DNA from: Eutrophocola sp964503965
GTDB lineage: Bacteria; Pseudomonadota; Gammaproteobacteria; Pseudomonadales; Pseudohongiellaceae
Reading direction: 5' to 3'
Length of the DNA stretch: 64,000 bases
Assembly (NCBI GenBank): GCA_964503965.1
Contig: CAZDCK010000007.1
Coordinates: forward strand, 47,688 to 111,687
Part shown: in pieces, positions 7,237 through 16,604 of the stretch
Layout: every line of letters begins with the position of its first letter
Position numbering within the stretch: position 1 is the first letter of the stretch
Notes under the pieces: model-generated
The model's input: only the letters and a program-made list of their open reading frames with translations
The model's database searches: none
Told to the model about the DNA's origin: nothing
Program-made: the position numbers and the translations under genes

Positions 7237-9123
7237 ATGCTTCAAAAAATTCGTGATAACAGCCAGGGTACAGCTGCCAAAATATTTGTCTGGTTCATCA
7301 TCGTGGTCTTCGGTGCCTGGGGTGCGAGCACCATCGTTTCCAGCGTCATTAATGCAACCCCGGTGGTTTCGGTTAATGGCGAGGAAATTGACGAACTGGA
7401 AGTAGAGAGGAATGCCCAGCTCAAGATGCAGGAATATCTGGAGGCCCAGGGACCAGATGCTGATCTTTCCGGTATTGATGAAGAACTCATCAGGGAAGCC
7501 GCTATCAGTGAATTGATCCAGAGGAAGCTATTGCTTCAGTATGCAGAGCAAACCGGCATGGTGATTTCTTCTCGCGCCATTGATCGTAGTATTGCCCAGA
7601 CACCAGATTTTCAGGTGGATGGTGTGTTTAACGGTGAGCGTGCCCAGATGCTGCTGCAAAGTATGGGTTATACACCAAATTCCTATCGTTCAGCGCTTGC
7701 TACTGAAGGAGTGATTAATCAGACTTCGTTTGCCTACGGTTTATCTGGCTTTACAACCAGAAAAGAGCTTGAGCATTTGGCTGCCCTGGTCAACCAGACA
7801 CGGGATATACGCTATATCCTGATTAATCTGGGCAGTGAACTGGATAATATCGAAATCCAGGAAGAGGACATCCAGAATTATTACACTGAAAATGAGAAGT
7901 CTTTTATACTGGAAGAGCAGGTTTCCCTTGAATACCTGGAACTGGACAAGGAAGAGATTTTTGATGAGGTGACGGTGACGGAAGAACAGATCCGTCAGCG
8001 TTATGATGAGGAACAGCTGGAATACCAGTCCCAGATAGAACGCCGAGCATCTCATATCCTCCTTGAAGCATTTGATGATGCAGATTATGACGAGGCCATG
8101 TCTCAGGCAACCGAACTCAAACAGCGCATCGATGATGGTGAAAGCTTTGAAGAGCTCGCTGCAGAATTCTCAAATGACCTTGGTTCCGCTGCAGATGGGG
8201 GTGACGTGGGGTATACAACGGGTGATACCTTTGTCGAGCCTTTTGAACAAGCGTTGTTAAGCCTTGATGTCGGTGAAGTATCTGCACCGGTTCGTACAGA
8301 GTTTGGTGTTCACCTGATCAAACTGACCGAGCGAAGTGAGTCCGAAATTGAAACCTTTGAAGACGCCAGAGAGCGTCTTGAACGTGATCTGAAGACTGCA
8401 CAGGTAGATACGATTTTTTTGGCTCGCCAGGAAGAACTGGGTAATCTCGCCTTTGAGTCTTTTGATCTTGCCGATCCGGCCGAAATCATGGGGCTTGAAA
8501 TCCAGACCACGGGATTGTTTGGCCGCTCTGGGGGTACCGGAATAGCAGCGAACCAGGATGTCATCAATTCGGGCTTCAGTCAGGAAGTGCTTCTGGACGG
8601 ACTAAACAGCAACCTCATTGCCATCACGCCTTCACGCAGCGTTGTGATCCGGGTAAAGGAGCACAATCAGCCGGAAATTCAGCCACTGGAGAGTGTTCGT
8701 GGAGAAATAGAAGTCATGCTGCGTTTTGACAAAATTCGGGATATGTCTATTGACCTGGGTGAAACGATTGTCTCCTCAATAAATAATGGCCAGAATATTG
8801 ACACGCTACTGGAGACCCAGAATCTCAGCTGGAACCAGATTTCCGAGCTTGAAAGGACCAATCCAGCATTGCCCCCTGAACTTGTCGCCAATGTGTTTGA
8901 AATGGATACGCCAGCTGATGGCGAGACTTCTGTTGAAGGCTTTGAATTAGCCACCGGTGACTATGTTGTGGTTGAACTACAGCAGGTCAATGACGGCATA
9001 ATCGAGGATTTTGAGGAAGCTGAACTGGAAAGTCTCCAGGACTTCCTGGCCCAGCAGTCAGCCAACGCAGAATTTCAGGCCCTGGTGATGGGCATGCAGG
9101 AAAGGGCAGAGATCGAAAGATAG
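7237..9123 (+). CDS. ppiD: periplasmic folding chaperone PpiD (SurA-type/parvulin, membrane-anchored)
   Basis: PpiD is an inner-membrane-anchored periplasmic chaperone near the Sec translocon that helps secreted proteins fold. The 628-aa product has one N-terminal membrane segment (about residues 13-35), a SurA-like N-terminal chaperone region, one parvulin domain (about 268-366, with RASHIL and the GGDVGY...EFGVHLI signature) and a C-terminal region resembling the SurA-like fold. The start is the ATG at 7237 (MLQKIRDNSQG), typical of Pseudomonas-type PpiD; a TTG at 7231 would add two residues. It follows hupB, as in many gammaproteobacteria, and ends in its own terminator. Confidence 0.93.
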   Translation: MLQKIRDNSQGTAAKIFVWFIIVVFGAWGASTIVSSVINATPVVSVNGEEIDELEVERNAQLKMQEYLEAQGPDADLSGIDEELIREAAISELIQRKLLLQYAEQTGMVISSRAIDRSIAQTPDFQVDGVFNGERAQMLLQSMGYTPNSYRSALATEGVINQTSFAYGLSGFTTRKELEHLAALVNQTRDIRYILINLGSELDNIEIQEEDIQNYYTENEKSFILEEQVSLEYLELDKEEIFDEVTVTEEQIRQRYDEEQLEYQSQIERRASHILLEAFDDADYDEAMSQATELKQRIDDGESFEELAAEFSNDLGSAADGGDVGYTTGDTFVEPFEQALLSLDVGEVSAPVRTEFGVHLIKLTERSESEIETFEDARERLERDLKTAQVDTIFLARQEELGNLAFESFDLADPAEIMGLEIQTTGLFGRSGGTGIAANQDVINSGFSQEVLLDGLNSNLIAITPSRSVVIRVKEHNQPEIQPLESVRGEIEVMLRFDKIRDMSIDLGETIVSSINNGQNIDTLLETQNLSWNQISELERTNPALPPELVANVFEMDTPADGETSVEGFELATGDYVVVELQQVNDGIIEDFEEAELESLQDFLAQQSANAEFQALVMGMQERAEIER

Positions 9124-9135
9124 TTTGTCAGAAAG

Positions 9136-9162
9136 CCCGGATAAAATATCCGGGTTTTTTTT
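9136..9162 (+). terminator. intrinsic terminator of ppiD
   Basis: An 8-bp perfect stem, CCCGGATA (9136-9143) with TATCCGGG (9147-9154), has an AAA loop and is followed directly by eight T residues. It starts 12 nt after the ppiD stop codon. Confidence 0.92.
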
Positions 9163-9290
9163 GCCTGCCTGGTACCAACCTTGTTCAATCACCTCTGGCA
9201 TCGACAAAACAGGAGCATACTATTGGCTGTCACTGAATTGAGGCAATGATTAACTGACCTCGTCATTTGACTTATAGGAATGACAAATCA

Positions 9291-9318
9291 TTGTTTTTTC
9301 CCGAGCTATCGACATAAT
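9291..9318 (+). promoter_or_regulatory. possible promoter of the opp operon
   Basis: TTGTTT (9291-9296) and CATAAT (9313-9318, 5 of 6 matches) are 16 bp apart and lie 40 nt upstream of the chosen oppA start. The -35 is poor, so this is tentative. Confidence 0.3.
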
Positions 9319-9357
9319 AGATCCTGGCATCCGCTATCAGTAATAAGAGTAATTGTT

Positions 9358-10980
9358 GTGGCTAAAAATATACGTTTCATCATCTGCTTTTCCCTTGCAC
9401 TTCTTGCATCATGCGGTAGTCCAGATGCGACACGCGTGGAAAGTGGTAACCGGGACGGGGTGCTGCATTTCGGCAATGGTACCGAGCCCCAGGGCCTTGA
9501 TCCCCATATCGTCACTGGCGTTCCCGAACACCATATAATCAGCGCAATCTTTGAAGGCCTGGTTACCAAGAATCCCGAAACCCTGGAACCCGAACCTGGT
9601 GTGGCCCAAAGCTGGGATATTAGCGAGGATGGCCGTATATACACTTTTCATCTCAGGGAAAATGCGAAGTGGAGTAATGGCGAAACGGTAACCGCTGAGG
9701 ATTTTCGCTGGTCGTGGGAGAGGGCGCTGAATCCGGCATTGGGGAGTCTGTATAACTATATGTTCTTCCCCATTGTAAATGCCGAGGCTTATGCCAATGG
9801 CGATCTTGAGGATTTCAGTCAAGTGGGGGTGAAGGTGCTCGATGAATTCACCCTTGAAGTAAGCCTGAATGAGCCTACCCCGTTTATACTGCAATTATTC
9901 GATCACTACAGTACCTTTCCTGTCCATCCGGAAACAGTTCTTGCCTTTGGCGCACCCTCTGACCGCTTTTCCCAGTGGTCCCGTGAAGGCAATATCGTCA
10001 CTAATGGTCCCTTTATGCTGACCGAGTGGCAGGTAAACTCCCATATCCGAGTGGAAAAGTCGCCACTGTACTGGGATGCCGACAGGGTCAAGCTGAATGC
10101 TATTGTCTACTATCCTACAGAAAACATTGTCACCGAGGAGAGGATGTTTCGTGATGGTCAGCTCCATTTCACCAATGATGTGCCATTGGACAAGATACCG
10201 GTCTACAAGGCGGAGCAGCCGGAACTCATTACTATCGCTCCTTATCTGGGTACCTACTATTACCTGATTAACACAAACAGGGCCCCATTTGATGATGTCA
10301 GGGTCAGAAAAGCCCTTTCCATGGCAATTGACAGGGAACTACTTGCTGAAACGGTTATGGAAGGCATCGTACTACCTGCATATGCACTGGTTCCTCCGGG
10401 TACTTTGGGCTATCAGCCCCCTGCAACGTTCAGTTATGACCTGGAAGAGGCCCGGGAACTGTTGGCTGAAGCAGGCTACCCGAACGGAGAAGGCTTTCCC
10501 GAAGTCGAAATCCTGTATAACACCCAGGAAAGCCACCGCAAAATAGCTGTTGCCATCCAGCAAATGTGGACGCAGGCACTGGGCATTTCGTCGACTCCCA
10601 TGAACAAGGAGTGGAAGGTGTATCTTGATGCCACTGATAACGGCAATTATGATATTTCACGCCGTGGCTGGATTGGTGATTACGTTGATCCCAATACGTT
10701 TCTGGATATGATGATTACGGATGGGGGAAATAATAAAACGGGATTCAGTGACACCCGCTATGATGAAATTATTCTTCGTGAAGCCCCCAAAAAGCTTGAT
10801 CAGGAAGAACGCTTCGCCCTTTACAGGGAAGCTGAAACCATCTTGATGGAACAGATGCCTATCATTCCAGTATACACCTATGTGAGTAAACACCTGATCG
10901 TACCAAGTCTTAGAGGATTGCCAGCGAACATAATGGATTACTATAACTGGAAATATGTTTATCTGGATCCGGCGCATTAG
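9358..10980 (+). CDS. oppA: oligopeptide ABC transporter substrate-binding lipoprotein
   Basis: This is an SBP family 5 (OppA/DppA type) extracytoplasmic binding protein that delivers peptides to the OppBC permease. I chose the GTG at 9358: it has an AAGAG ribosome site and yields a clean lipoprotein signal with lipobox LLASC and acylated Cys19. A longer frame from an ATG at 9280 would bury this signal. Family motifs include GLDPH near the mature N-terminus, AKWSNGETVTAEDFRWSWER, and a C-terminal region with the usual YREAE-L...PIIPVY. It heads oppA-oppB-oppC-oppDF. The exact ligand (peptides, or peptidyl-nucleosides as for the P. aeruginosa Npp relatives) cannot be read from sequence. Confidence 0.88.
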   Translation: MAKNIRFIICFSLALLASCGSPDATRVESGNRDGVLHFGNGTEPQGLDPHIVTGVPEHHIISAIFEGLVTKNPETLEPEPGVAQSWDISEDGRIYTFHLRENAKWSNGETVTAEDFRWSWERALNPALGSLYNYMFFPIVNAEAYANGDLEDFSQVGVKVLDEFTLEVSLNEPTPFILQLFDHYSTFPVHPETVLAFGAPSDRFSQWSREGNIVTNGPFMLTEWQVNSHIRVEKSPLYWDADRVKLNAIVYYPTENIVTEERMFRDGQLHFTNDVPLDKIPVYKAEQPELITIAPYLGTYYYLINTNRAPFDDVRVRKALSMAIDRELLAETVMEGIVLPAYALVPPGTLGYQPPATFSYDLEEARELLAEAGYPNGEGFPEVEILYNTQESHRKIAVAIQQMWTQALGISSTPMNKEWKVYLDATDNGNYDISRRGWIGDYVDPNTFLDMMITDGGNNKTGFSDTRYDEIILREAPKKLDQEERFALYREAETILMEQMPIIPVYTYVSKHLIVPSLRGLPANIMDYYNWKYVYLDPAH

Positions 10981-10995
10981 GGCAAAACAACAGTT

Positions 10996-11925
10996 ATGTG
11001 GCGATTCATCGGATTTCGGACCCTCCAATCCATCCCTGTAATTCTGGCGGTAATCACGGTTACCTTTTTTCTTGTCAGGGCCGCTCCGGGTGGACCGTTC
11101 TCCAATGAAAAGGCCGTTTCTCCCCAGGTGCAGGCGGCCCTTGAGGCCCAATACAGGCTGGATCAGCCGCCAATGCAGCAATATGTTTCCTACCTCGTAG
11201 ATCTGGTCAGCGGGGATATGGGACCCTCATTTTACTATCCCGGGCGCAGGGTCGATGAACTCATTCTTCAGGGCTTGCCTATCACGGCCGAACTTGGCCT
11301 GTATGCCCTGATAATAGCCGTGCTTATCGGAACGGTGTCAGGAATCTTCGCCGCACTGCGGCCCAATACCCTGCAGGACTATGTGCCCATGAGTATTGCC
11401 ATGGTGGGAATCTGCATGCCTTCGTTTCTGCTGGGGCCGACACTTGTTCTGGTGTTCGGCATCTGGCTTGACTGGCTTCCTGTGAGTGGCTGGGGTGCTG
11501 GTCCGGGTGACAAGATTTTACCCAGTATTACCCTCGGTGCCATGTATGCAGCTTATATTGCGCGTCTGAGTCGTTCTGGCATGCTCGAAGTGATGACCCA
11601 GGACTACCTGCGCACTGCAAGGGCAAAAGGTTTGCCGGAACATATTGTCATTCTCAAGCATGCGCTCAGAGGGGGATTGCTCCCCGTAGTGAGTTACCTG
11701 GGGCCTGCCTTTGCGGCCTTACTTAGCGGCTCTTTCGTGGTGGAAACTATTTTCCAAATACCTGGACTTGGCCGGTTCTACATCCAGGCGGCGTTTAACC
11801 GGGACTACACCATGATTCTGGGCACGACCGTTTTTCTGTCGACACTCATTGTCGTGTTCAATCTTTTATCCGACATCATTGCCGCGTGGCTTAATCCCCG
11901 GCTTCGGTATCAGTTCAGGAAGTAG
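10996..11925 (+). CDS. oppB: oligopeptide ABC transporter permease OppB
   Basis: This inner-membrane permease forms the translocation channel with OppC. The 309-aa product has about six membrane segments, the N-terminal MWRFIGFR amphipathic start typical of OppB/DppB, and the EAA-type loop (RTARAKGLPE...LKHALR) that docks on the ATPase. It lies 15 nt after oppA. Family assignment is firm. Confidence 0.92.
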   Translation: MWRFIGFRTLQSIPVILAVITVTFFLVRAAPGGPFSNEKAVSPQVQAALEAQYRLDQPPMQQYVSYLVDLVSGDMGPSFYYPGRRVDELILQGLPITAELGLYALIIAVLIGTVSGIFAALRPNTLQDYVPMSIAMVGICMPSFLLGPTLVLVFGIWLDWLPVSGWGAGPGDKILPSITLGAMYAAYIARLSRSGMLEVMTQDYLRTARAKGLPEHIVILKHALRGGLLPVVSYLGPAFAALLSGSFVVETIFQIPGLGRFYIQAAFNRDYTMILGTTVFLSTLIVVFNLLSDIIAAWLNPRLRYQFRK

Positions 11926-11939
11926 GGCGGGAATTATTT

Positions 11940-12833
11940 GTGACCCAGAATAGTACAATCACCAGCCTTGATAACGCTGTCCCGAAAGGTACCTCCCTTT
12001 GGGATGATGCCCTGCACCGCCTGCGTAAAAACAGGCTGGCCATGGTCGGATTGATTTATCTGGTCTTTATCCTTGTGATATGCCTCTTGACCCCGTGGAT
12101 CGCCCCTTATGGCTATGAAGAGCAGAATCTGCGTCTTGGTGCCAGTGCACCTTCTGCGGAACATTGGCTAGGTACCGACACCTTTGGTCGTGACTTGCTT
12201 ACGCGGATTCTCTACGGTGGCAGGGTTTCTCTGCTGGTAGGCTTTATCGCCACGTCGGTTGCCCTGGTCATCGGTGTTACGTATGGCGCTATAGCTGGTT
12301 ATGCCGGTGGTAAAGTCGACAATATCTTGATGCGGCTGGTGGATATTCTCTATGCCTTGCCTTTCATGATTTTCATCATTCTGCTCATGGTGGTCTTCGG
12401 TCGAAATCTTTTTCTGCTTTTCCTCGCCATTGGAGCGGTGGAATGGCTCGTGATGGCCCGTATCGTGCGTGGACAGGTGCAGAGTTTACGCCAGCAGGAA
12501 TATGTCGAGGCCGCCATGTCGCTCGGGCTCTCACCAGCAGCCATCATATTTCGTCACCTGATTCCAAATGCGCTTGGCCCGGTGATTGTCTATACCACAC
12601 TGACTATTCCCAATGTCATGCTGCTGGAAGCCTTTCTGAGCTTTCTCGGTCTTGGGATCCAGCCACCTGAATCCTCCTGGGGGCTTCTGATTTCATATGG
12701 GGTTGAGACCATGGAGGAATATCCCTGGCTGCTTATTTACCCAGGCCTTGCACTTACGCTGACGCTATTTGCCCTTAATTTCCTTGGTGATGGTCTCAGG
12801 GATGCCCTGGACGTCAAGGCATCGAAGGATTAA
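11940..12833 (+). CDS. oppC: oligopeptide ABC transporter permease OppC
   Basis: This is the second permease of the importer. The 297-aa product has an N-terminal cytoplasmic segment, six predicted membrane segments, the LGTDTFGRD motif characteristic of OppC/DppC, and the EAA loop (YVEAAMSLGLS...FRHLIPNALGP). The start is a GTG at 11940, 15 nt after oppB. It is followed after 4 nt by the ATPase gene, so the two are probably translationally coupled. Confidence 0.92.
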   Translation: MTQNSTITSLDNAVPKGTSLWDDALHRLRKNRLAMVGLIYLVFILVICLLTPWIAPYGYEEQNLRLGASAPSAEHWLGTDTFGRDLLTRILYGGRVSLLVGFIATSVALVIGVTYGAIAGYAGGKVDNILMRLVDILYALPFMIFIILLMVVFGRNLFLLFLAIGAVEWLVMARIVRGQVQSLRQQEYVEAAMSLGLSPAAIIFRHLIPNALGPVIVYTTLTIPNVMLLEAFLSFLGLGIQPPESSWGLLISYGVETMEEYPWLLIYPGLALTLTLFALNFLGDGLRDALDVKASKD

Positions 12834-12837
12834 CCGT

Positions 12838-14445
12838 ATGCCCCTGCTTACAGTGGATAACCTTTCCGTTCATTTCCATACCCGCAATGGCCTGGTCAGG
12901 GCTGTCGACGGTATCAGTTTTGAGGTGGAGAAGGGAAAGACTTTTGCCATTATTGGTGAATCAGGTTCAGGAAAGTCAGTGGCCTGCTATAGCATGCTGG
13001 GGCTGGTTCCCATGCCTCCAGGTCGAATTGAGTCCGGCAGTGTTATTTTTCACGACCAGGACCTTCTGACCCTGTCAGAAAGGCAACTACGAAAAGTCAG
13101 GGGAAAGGGCATATCCATCATATTTCAGGATCCCATGACGACCCTGAATCCCTTTCTCAAAATCGGAGATCAACTCATTGAACCATTGCAGCTTCATTTC
13201 GGTATGGACAAAAAGGCTGCCTGGCAACGGGGTATTGAAATACTGGAGGAAGTAGGAATTCGGGATGCCGCCGCGCGCATGAATGCCTGGCCTTTTGAGT
13301 TTTCCGGAGGCATGAGGCAGCGTGTGGTCATTGCGATGGCGCTGGTGACCGAGCCAGACATAATTATCGCTGATGAACCTACAACGGCTCTCGATGTCAC
13401 CGTACAGGCGCAGATCCTGAAACTGCTCAAGGAACTCCAGGAACGACACAATATCGGTGTTATTTTTATCAGTCATGACCTGAGTGTTGTGTCTGATATT
13501 GCTGATGAAATAGCCGTGATGCAAAACGGCAAATTTGTCGAGACTGGCAACCAGCAGGCCATATTTCAAAACCCGCAACATGAATACACACGTAAACTGC
13601 TGGCAGCAGTCCCAACGACGCAAAAAGTGGAAAGTGGGGAGATGGAAAAACCCCTGGTGGAAGTAAGCAACCTGTTGGTCGAGTTTCCCGGGAATATACC
13701 TGGTGAACCGGTGAGGGCCGTGAATGATGTCAGTCTTCAGATCAGGCGCAATGAAATTCTTGGACTTGTCGGGGAATCCGGTTCGGGTAAATCCACCCTG
13801 GGCCGAACGATCCTCCGCTTGATTGAACCTGCAGCAGGTCGTGTGATTGTAAACGGTACAGATATCAGTCATTACTCACTGGCGTCCATGAAACCGCTGC
13901 GGCGCCAGATGCAGATGATTTTTCAGGATCCCTATGCCAGCCTGAATCCCCGGATGACCGTGTTTGATACGCTTGCTGAACCCTTGTTACTTCATAACAT
14001 ATGCGACAGAAAGTCACTGGAAAAAGAGGTTTTTGCCCTGATGGACTCTGTGGGACTGGCCAGGGAAAGTGTTCTGCGCTATCCCCATGAATTTTCCGGT
14101 GGTCAACGGCAGCGTATAGCAATTGGCAGAGCCATTGCCTCCAGGCCTGAATTTATTGTGGCGGATGAACCTGTTTCTGCCCTGGATGTAACCATTCAGG
14201 CTCAGGTGCTCGACCTGCTGCTGCAACTGGTCGAACGTTTCAATCTCACCATGCTCTTTATTTCCCATGACCTGGGGGTAGTGCGCTACCTTTCTGACAG
14301 GATTGTGGTGATGAAGGAGGGCGTGCTCGTTGAGGAGGGGACTGTAGCCGAGGTTTTCAATACTCCGTCCCAGCAATATACCAGGGACTTACTGGGGGCC
14401 ATCCCCGGTAAATCACTGTTGAGTGATACACAAACCCTGGCCTGA
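12838..14445 (+). CDS. fused peptide ABC transporter ATPase OppD-OppF
   Basis: One 535-aa chain carries two full ABC ATPase modules that would power the OppBC permease. Module 1 has Walker A GESGSGKS, signature FSGGMRQRV and Walker B IIIADEPTTALD. Module 2 has GESGSGKST, FSGGQRQRI and FIVADEPVSALD. Each module retains an SHDL switch-histidine motif. The oligopeptide C-terminal region of the D module is present between them. The chosen ATG at 12838 has AAGGA 8 nt upstream; the open frame extends further upstream but only through oppC. The fusion resembles E. coli YejF and Pseudomonas NppD. It ends 4 nt before the convergent gloB. Confidence 0.92.
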   Translation: MPLLTVDNLSVHFHTRNGLVRAVDGISFEVEKGKTFAIIGESGSGKSVACYSMLGLVPMPPGRIESGSVIFHDQDLLTLSERQLRKVRGKGISIIFQDPMTTLNPFLKIGDQLIEPLQLHFGMDKKAAWQRGIEILEEVGIRDAAARMNAWPFEFSGGMRQRVVIAMALVTEPDIIIADEPTTALDVTVQAQILKLLKELQERHNIGVIFISHDLSVVSDIADEIAVMQNGKFVETGNQQAIFQNPQHEYTRKLLAAVPTTQKVESGEMEKPLVEVSNLLVEFPGNIPGEPVRAVNDVSLQIRRNEILGLVGESGSGKSTLGRTILRLIEPAAGRVIVNGTDISHYSLASMKPLRRQMQMIFQDPYASLNPRMTVFDTLAEPLLLHNICDRKSLEKEVFALMDSVGLARESVLRYPHEFSGGQRQRIAIGRAIASRPEFIVADEPVSALDVTIQAQVLDLLLQLVERFNLTMLFISHDLGVVRYLSDRIVVMKEGVLVEEGTVAEVFNTPSQQYTRDLLGAIPGKSLLSDTQTLA

Positions 14446-14449
14446 CACG

Positions 14450-15232
14450 TCAGAATTCATCTTTCCAGCGACGAATTACCCCAAATACTTCTTCTGGAGA
14501 TCCTGCTGCCTGCCCGCTGTGGCGGGATGCGGCTTCAATAACCATGGGGTCATCACATCTCAGGAAAGGATTGGTCGCTTTTTCCTGGGCTATGGTGGTG
14601 GGTACTGTGGGAATGTCCTGGTTACGTCTGTGTTGCTCCATGCTAATGCGTTCTGACACCAAACTGTCCTCAGGTAATACGGCCCGGGCAAATGCCAGAT
14701 TGGCGAGCGTGTATTCGTGGGCACAATAGACCCGGGTCGCAGCGGGAAGGGCGGCCAGTTTCTGTAAACTGGCATGCATCATGGGTGGGGTACCCTCAAA
14801 TACCCTGCCACATCCTCCGGCAAACAAGGTGTCCCCACAGAAAAGCAGTGGCTCTGATTTTTCTGTGCCGGCAGCAAAGTAGGCTATATGATCCAGTGTA
14901 TGTCCCGGTATTTCCATCACCTGGAAAGTTTGCCCCAGGATGGAGATCTCGTCGCCATCACCAAGTGGGTGTGTGATAGACGGAATATTTGGTGATTCCG
15001 GGCCATAAACGGGACAGTCAAATTTCTCCCTGAGACCTCCGATACCGCCTGTATGATCCCCATGGTGATGGGTTATCACAATTGCCTGCAGGGTCATTCC
15101 TTTCGCTTTCAGGGTTTCCAGTACCGGTGCGACATCTCCCGGATCGACAACGGCGCAGTCCCGGCTTCCTTCAGGATTGATAAGCCACAGGTAATTGTCG
15201 TTAAAAGCCCTGATCGGAGTTACTTCAAGCAT
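14450..15232 (-). CDS. gloB: hydroxyacylglutathione hydrolase (glyoxalase II)
   Basis: GloB hydrolyses S-lactoylglutathione to lactate and glutathione, the second step of methylglyoxal detoxification. The 260-aa product is a metallo-beta-lactamase fold protein with the binuclear metal motif H55-x-H57-x-D59-H60 (in THHHGDH), a later GHTLDH histidine, the bridging Asp in GDTLFAGGCGR, and the CAHEYT histidine. Length is standard (about 250-260 aa). It is convergent with oppDF and divergent from the methyltransferase gene, as in Pseudomonas. Confidence 0.95.
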   Translation of the reverse strand: MLEVTPIRAFNDNYLWLINPEGSRDCAVVDPGDVAPVLETLKAKGMTLQAIVITHHHGDHTGGIGGLREKFDCPVYGPESPNIPSITHPLGDGDEISILGQTFQVMEIPGHTLDHIAYFAAGTEKSEPLLFCGDTLFAGGCGRVFEGTPPMMHASLQKLAALPAATRVYCAHEYTLANLAFARAVLPEDSLVSERISMEQHRRNQDIPTVPTTIAQEKATNPFLRCDDPMVIEAASRHSGQAAGSPEEVFGVIRRWKDEF

Positions 15233-15342
15233 ATTTTTCTCCTGTATTCAGCCATGTCCAGGTCCGTCCAAGTGTTGTCGCATGCGCCCGGTGAGTCAGG
15301 TATGATACCGGAATTATTCAGTCATGTCGGTCAGTCCTGAGC

Positions 15343-16140
15343 GTGTTCAGTAGCAGTCATAGGGAAAATCTAGACAGTCCAGGGTTTTATGATGCCATGA
15401 GCAGTTGGTATGAAACCCCGCTTGGGCAAAAGCTGCTGTCTGTCGAAAACCAGTTACTCACTGAATCCCTGTCCAGGCGCTTTGGTTATCATTTGCTTCA
15501 AATCGGTTGTGCCAACATGCCGATGTTTGAACCGAGTCCCATAGGTCACAAATTTTCCATCACTCATGGCAATCCCACAGATGACCACTGTATTGTTGCC
15601 AAGGGCGAGGCTATTCCGATAGCCAGTGAATCCATTGACCTGGTTTTGTTACACCACGCCCTGGATTATTCCTGTTACCAGCACCGTCTGTTGAGAGAGG
15701 TGTCACGAGTTCTGATTGCCGGTGGCTGTGTGGTTATTATTGGTTTCAATCCCATCAGTAGCTGGGGCATAAGAAGCCGCATGCCGGGCAGGAAGAGTCA
15801 TCCCTGGCAGGGCAAGTTGCTGAGCACACTGCGAATTACTGACTGGCTTAAATTGCTTGATTTTCAGGTTGAACAGGTTCGGCATGGTGCCTATACCCTG
15901 CCTGTGAATTCCCCGGCCATGATCCGCTACTCAAGCGTATTTGAAAAACTGGCAACCCGAATAAACTGGCCTACTGGTGGTGTTTACATGATCTCTGCCC
16001 GTAAACAGCTGACCCCGTTGACTCCCATCCAAACGTCCTGGCGGGATTTCGCCAGCGCCAATGTAGGCCTTCCGGTGGCTGAAAATATCAGGCAGGTCTC
16101 TCGTGATCTCCTGAATGCCAGTAACGAGGAAAAGAAGTAA
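15343..16140 (+). CDS. class I SAM-dependent methyltransferase
   Basis: This is a 265-aa protein of the Methyltransf_11 type. The SAM-binding motif I is represented by LLQIGC, and the post-motif region by LVLLHHALDY followed by LIAGGCVVIIGFNP. The substrate is unknown. An equivalent gene sits between gloB and rnhA in Pseudomonas and relatives, so this is a conserved hypothetical with a recognisable fold. The start is a GTG at 15343 without a strong ribosome site; a shorter product from an internal ATG near 15391-15396 is possible. Confidence 0.75.
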   Translation: MFSSSHRENLDSPGFYDAMSSWYETPLGQKLLSVENQLLTESLSRRFGYHLLQIGCANMPMFEPSPIGHKFSITHGNPTDDHCIVAKGEAIPIASESIDLVLLHHALDYSCYQHRLLREVSRVLIAGGCVVIIGFNPISSWGIRSRMPGRKSHPWQGKLLSTLRITDWLKLLDFQVEQVRHGAYTLPVNSPAMIRYSSVFEKLATRINWPTGGVYMISARKQLTPLTPIQTSWRDFASANVGLPVAENIRQVSRDLLNASNEEKK

Positions 16141-16146
16141 ACAGCA

Positions 16147-16584
16147 ATGAGCAAGCAGATATTGATCTATACCGATGGTGCTTGTCGGGGAAATCCCGGA
16201 CCAGGAGGATGGGGGGCCGTTTTGCAGTTTGCTGACAAGGAAAAGCGGCTTTATGGCGGTGAACGGGAAACCACCAATAACAGGATGGAACTCACGGCAG
16301 TAATCAGGGCCCTGGAGTGCCTGAAAGATAACCAGTGGCCTGTGCGTGTGGTTACAGATTCCAAATATGTCCTGCAGGGGATCACAGAGTGGATCAAGGG
16401 CTGGAAGAAAAAGGGCTGGCGAACGGCCAGCAAGAAACCGGTGATGAACGCTGAACTTTGGCAGGAACTGGATGCCCTGGTTGAGCGTTTTGATATTCAG
16501 TGGGAATGGGTGAAAGGGCACAGTGGCCACCCGGGTAACGAACTGGCAGATGAACTGGCCAATCGTGGTATTGATGAGTTATAG
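16147..16584 (+). CDS. rnhA: ribonuclease HI
   Basis: RNase HI cleaves the RNA strand of RNA-DNA hybrids, removing primers and R-loops. The 145-aa product has all four metal-binding catalytic residues: Asp10 (YTDGAC), Glu48 (NNRMEL), Asp71 (TDSKYV) and Asp135 (ELADELA), plus the catalytic-loop His in KGHSGH. It starts 6 nt after the methyltransferase stop and is followed 20 nt later by dnaQ, co-directional here rather than divergent as in E. coli. Confidence 0.97.
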   Translation: MSKQILIYTDGACRGNPGPGGWGAVLQFADKEKRLYGGERETTNNRMELTAVIRALECLKDNQWPVRVVTDSKYVLQGITEWIKGWKKKGWRTASKKPVMNAELWQELDALVERFDIQWEWVKGHSGHPGNELADELANRGIDEL

Positions 16585-16604
16585 GATATTTAGCGGGTAA
16601 CGAT

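Noticed and set aside
13087..13872. 261-codon frame antisense to oppDF
   Set aside because: It is a shadow of the ABC ATPase reading frame with no family resemblance.
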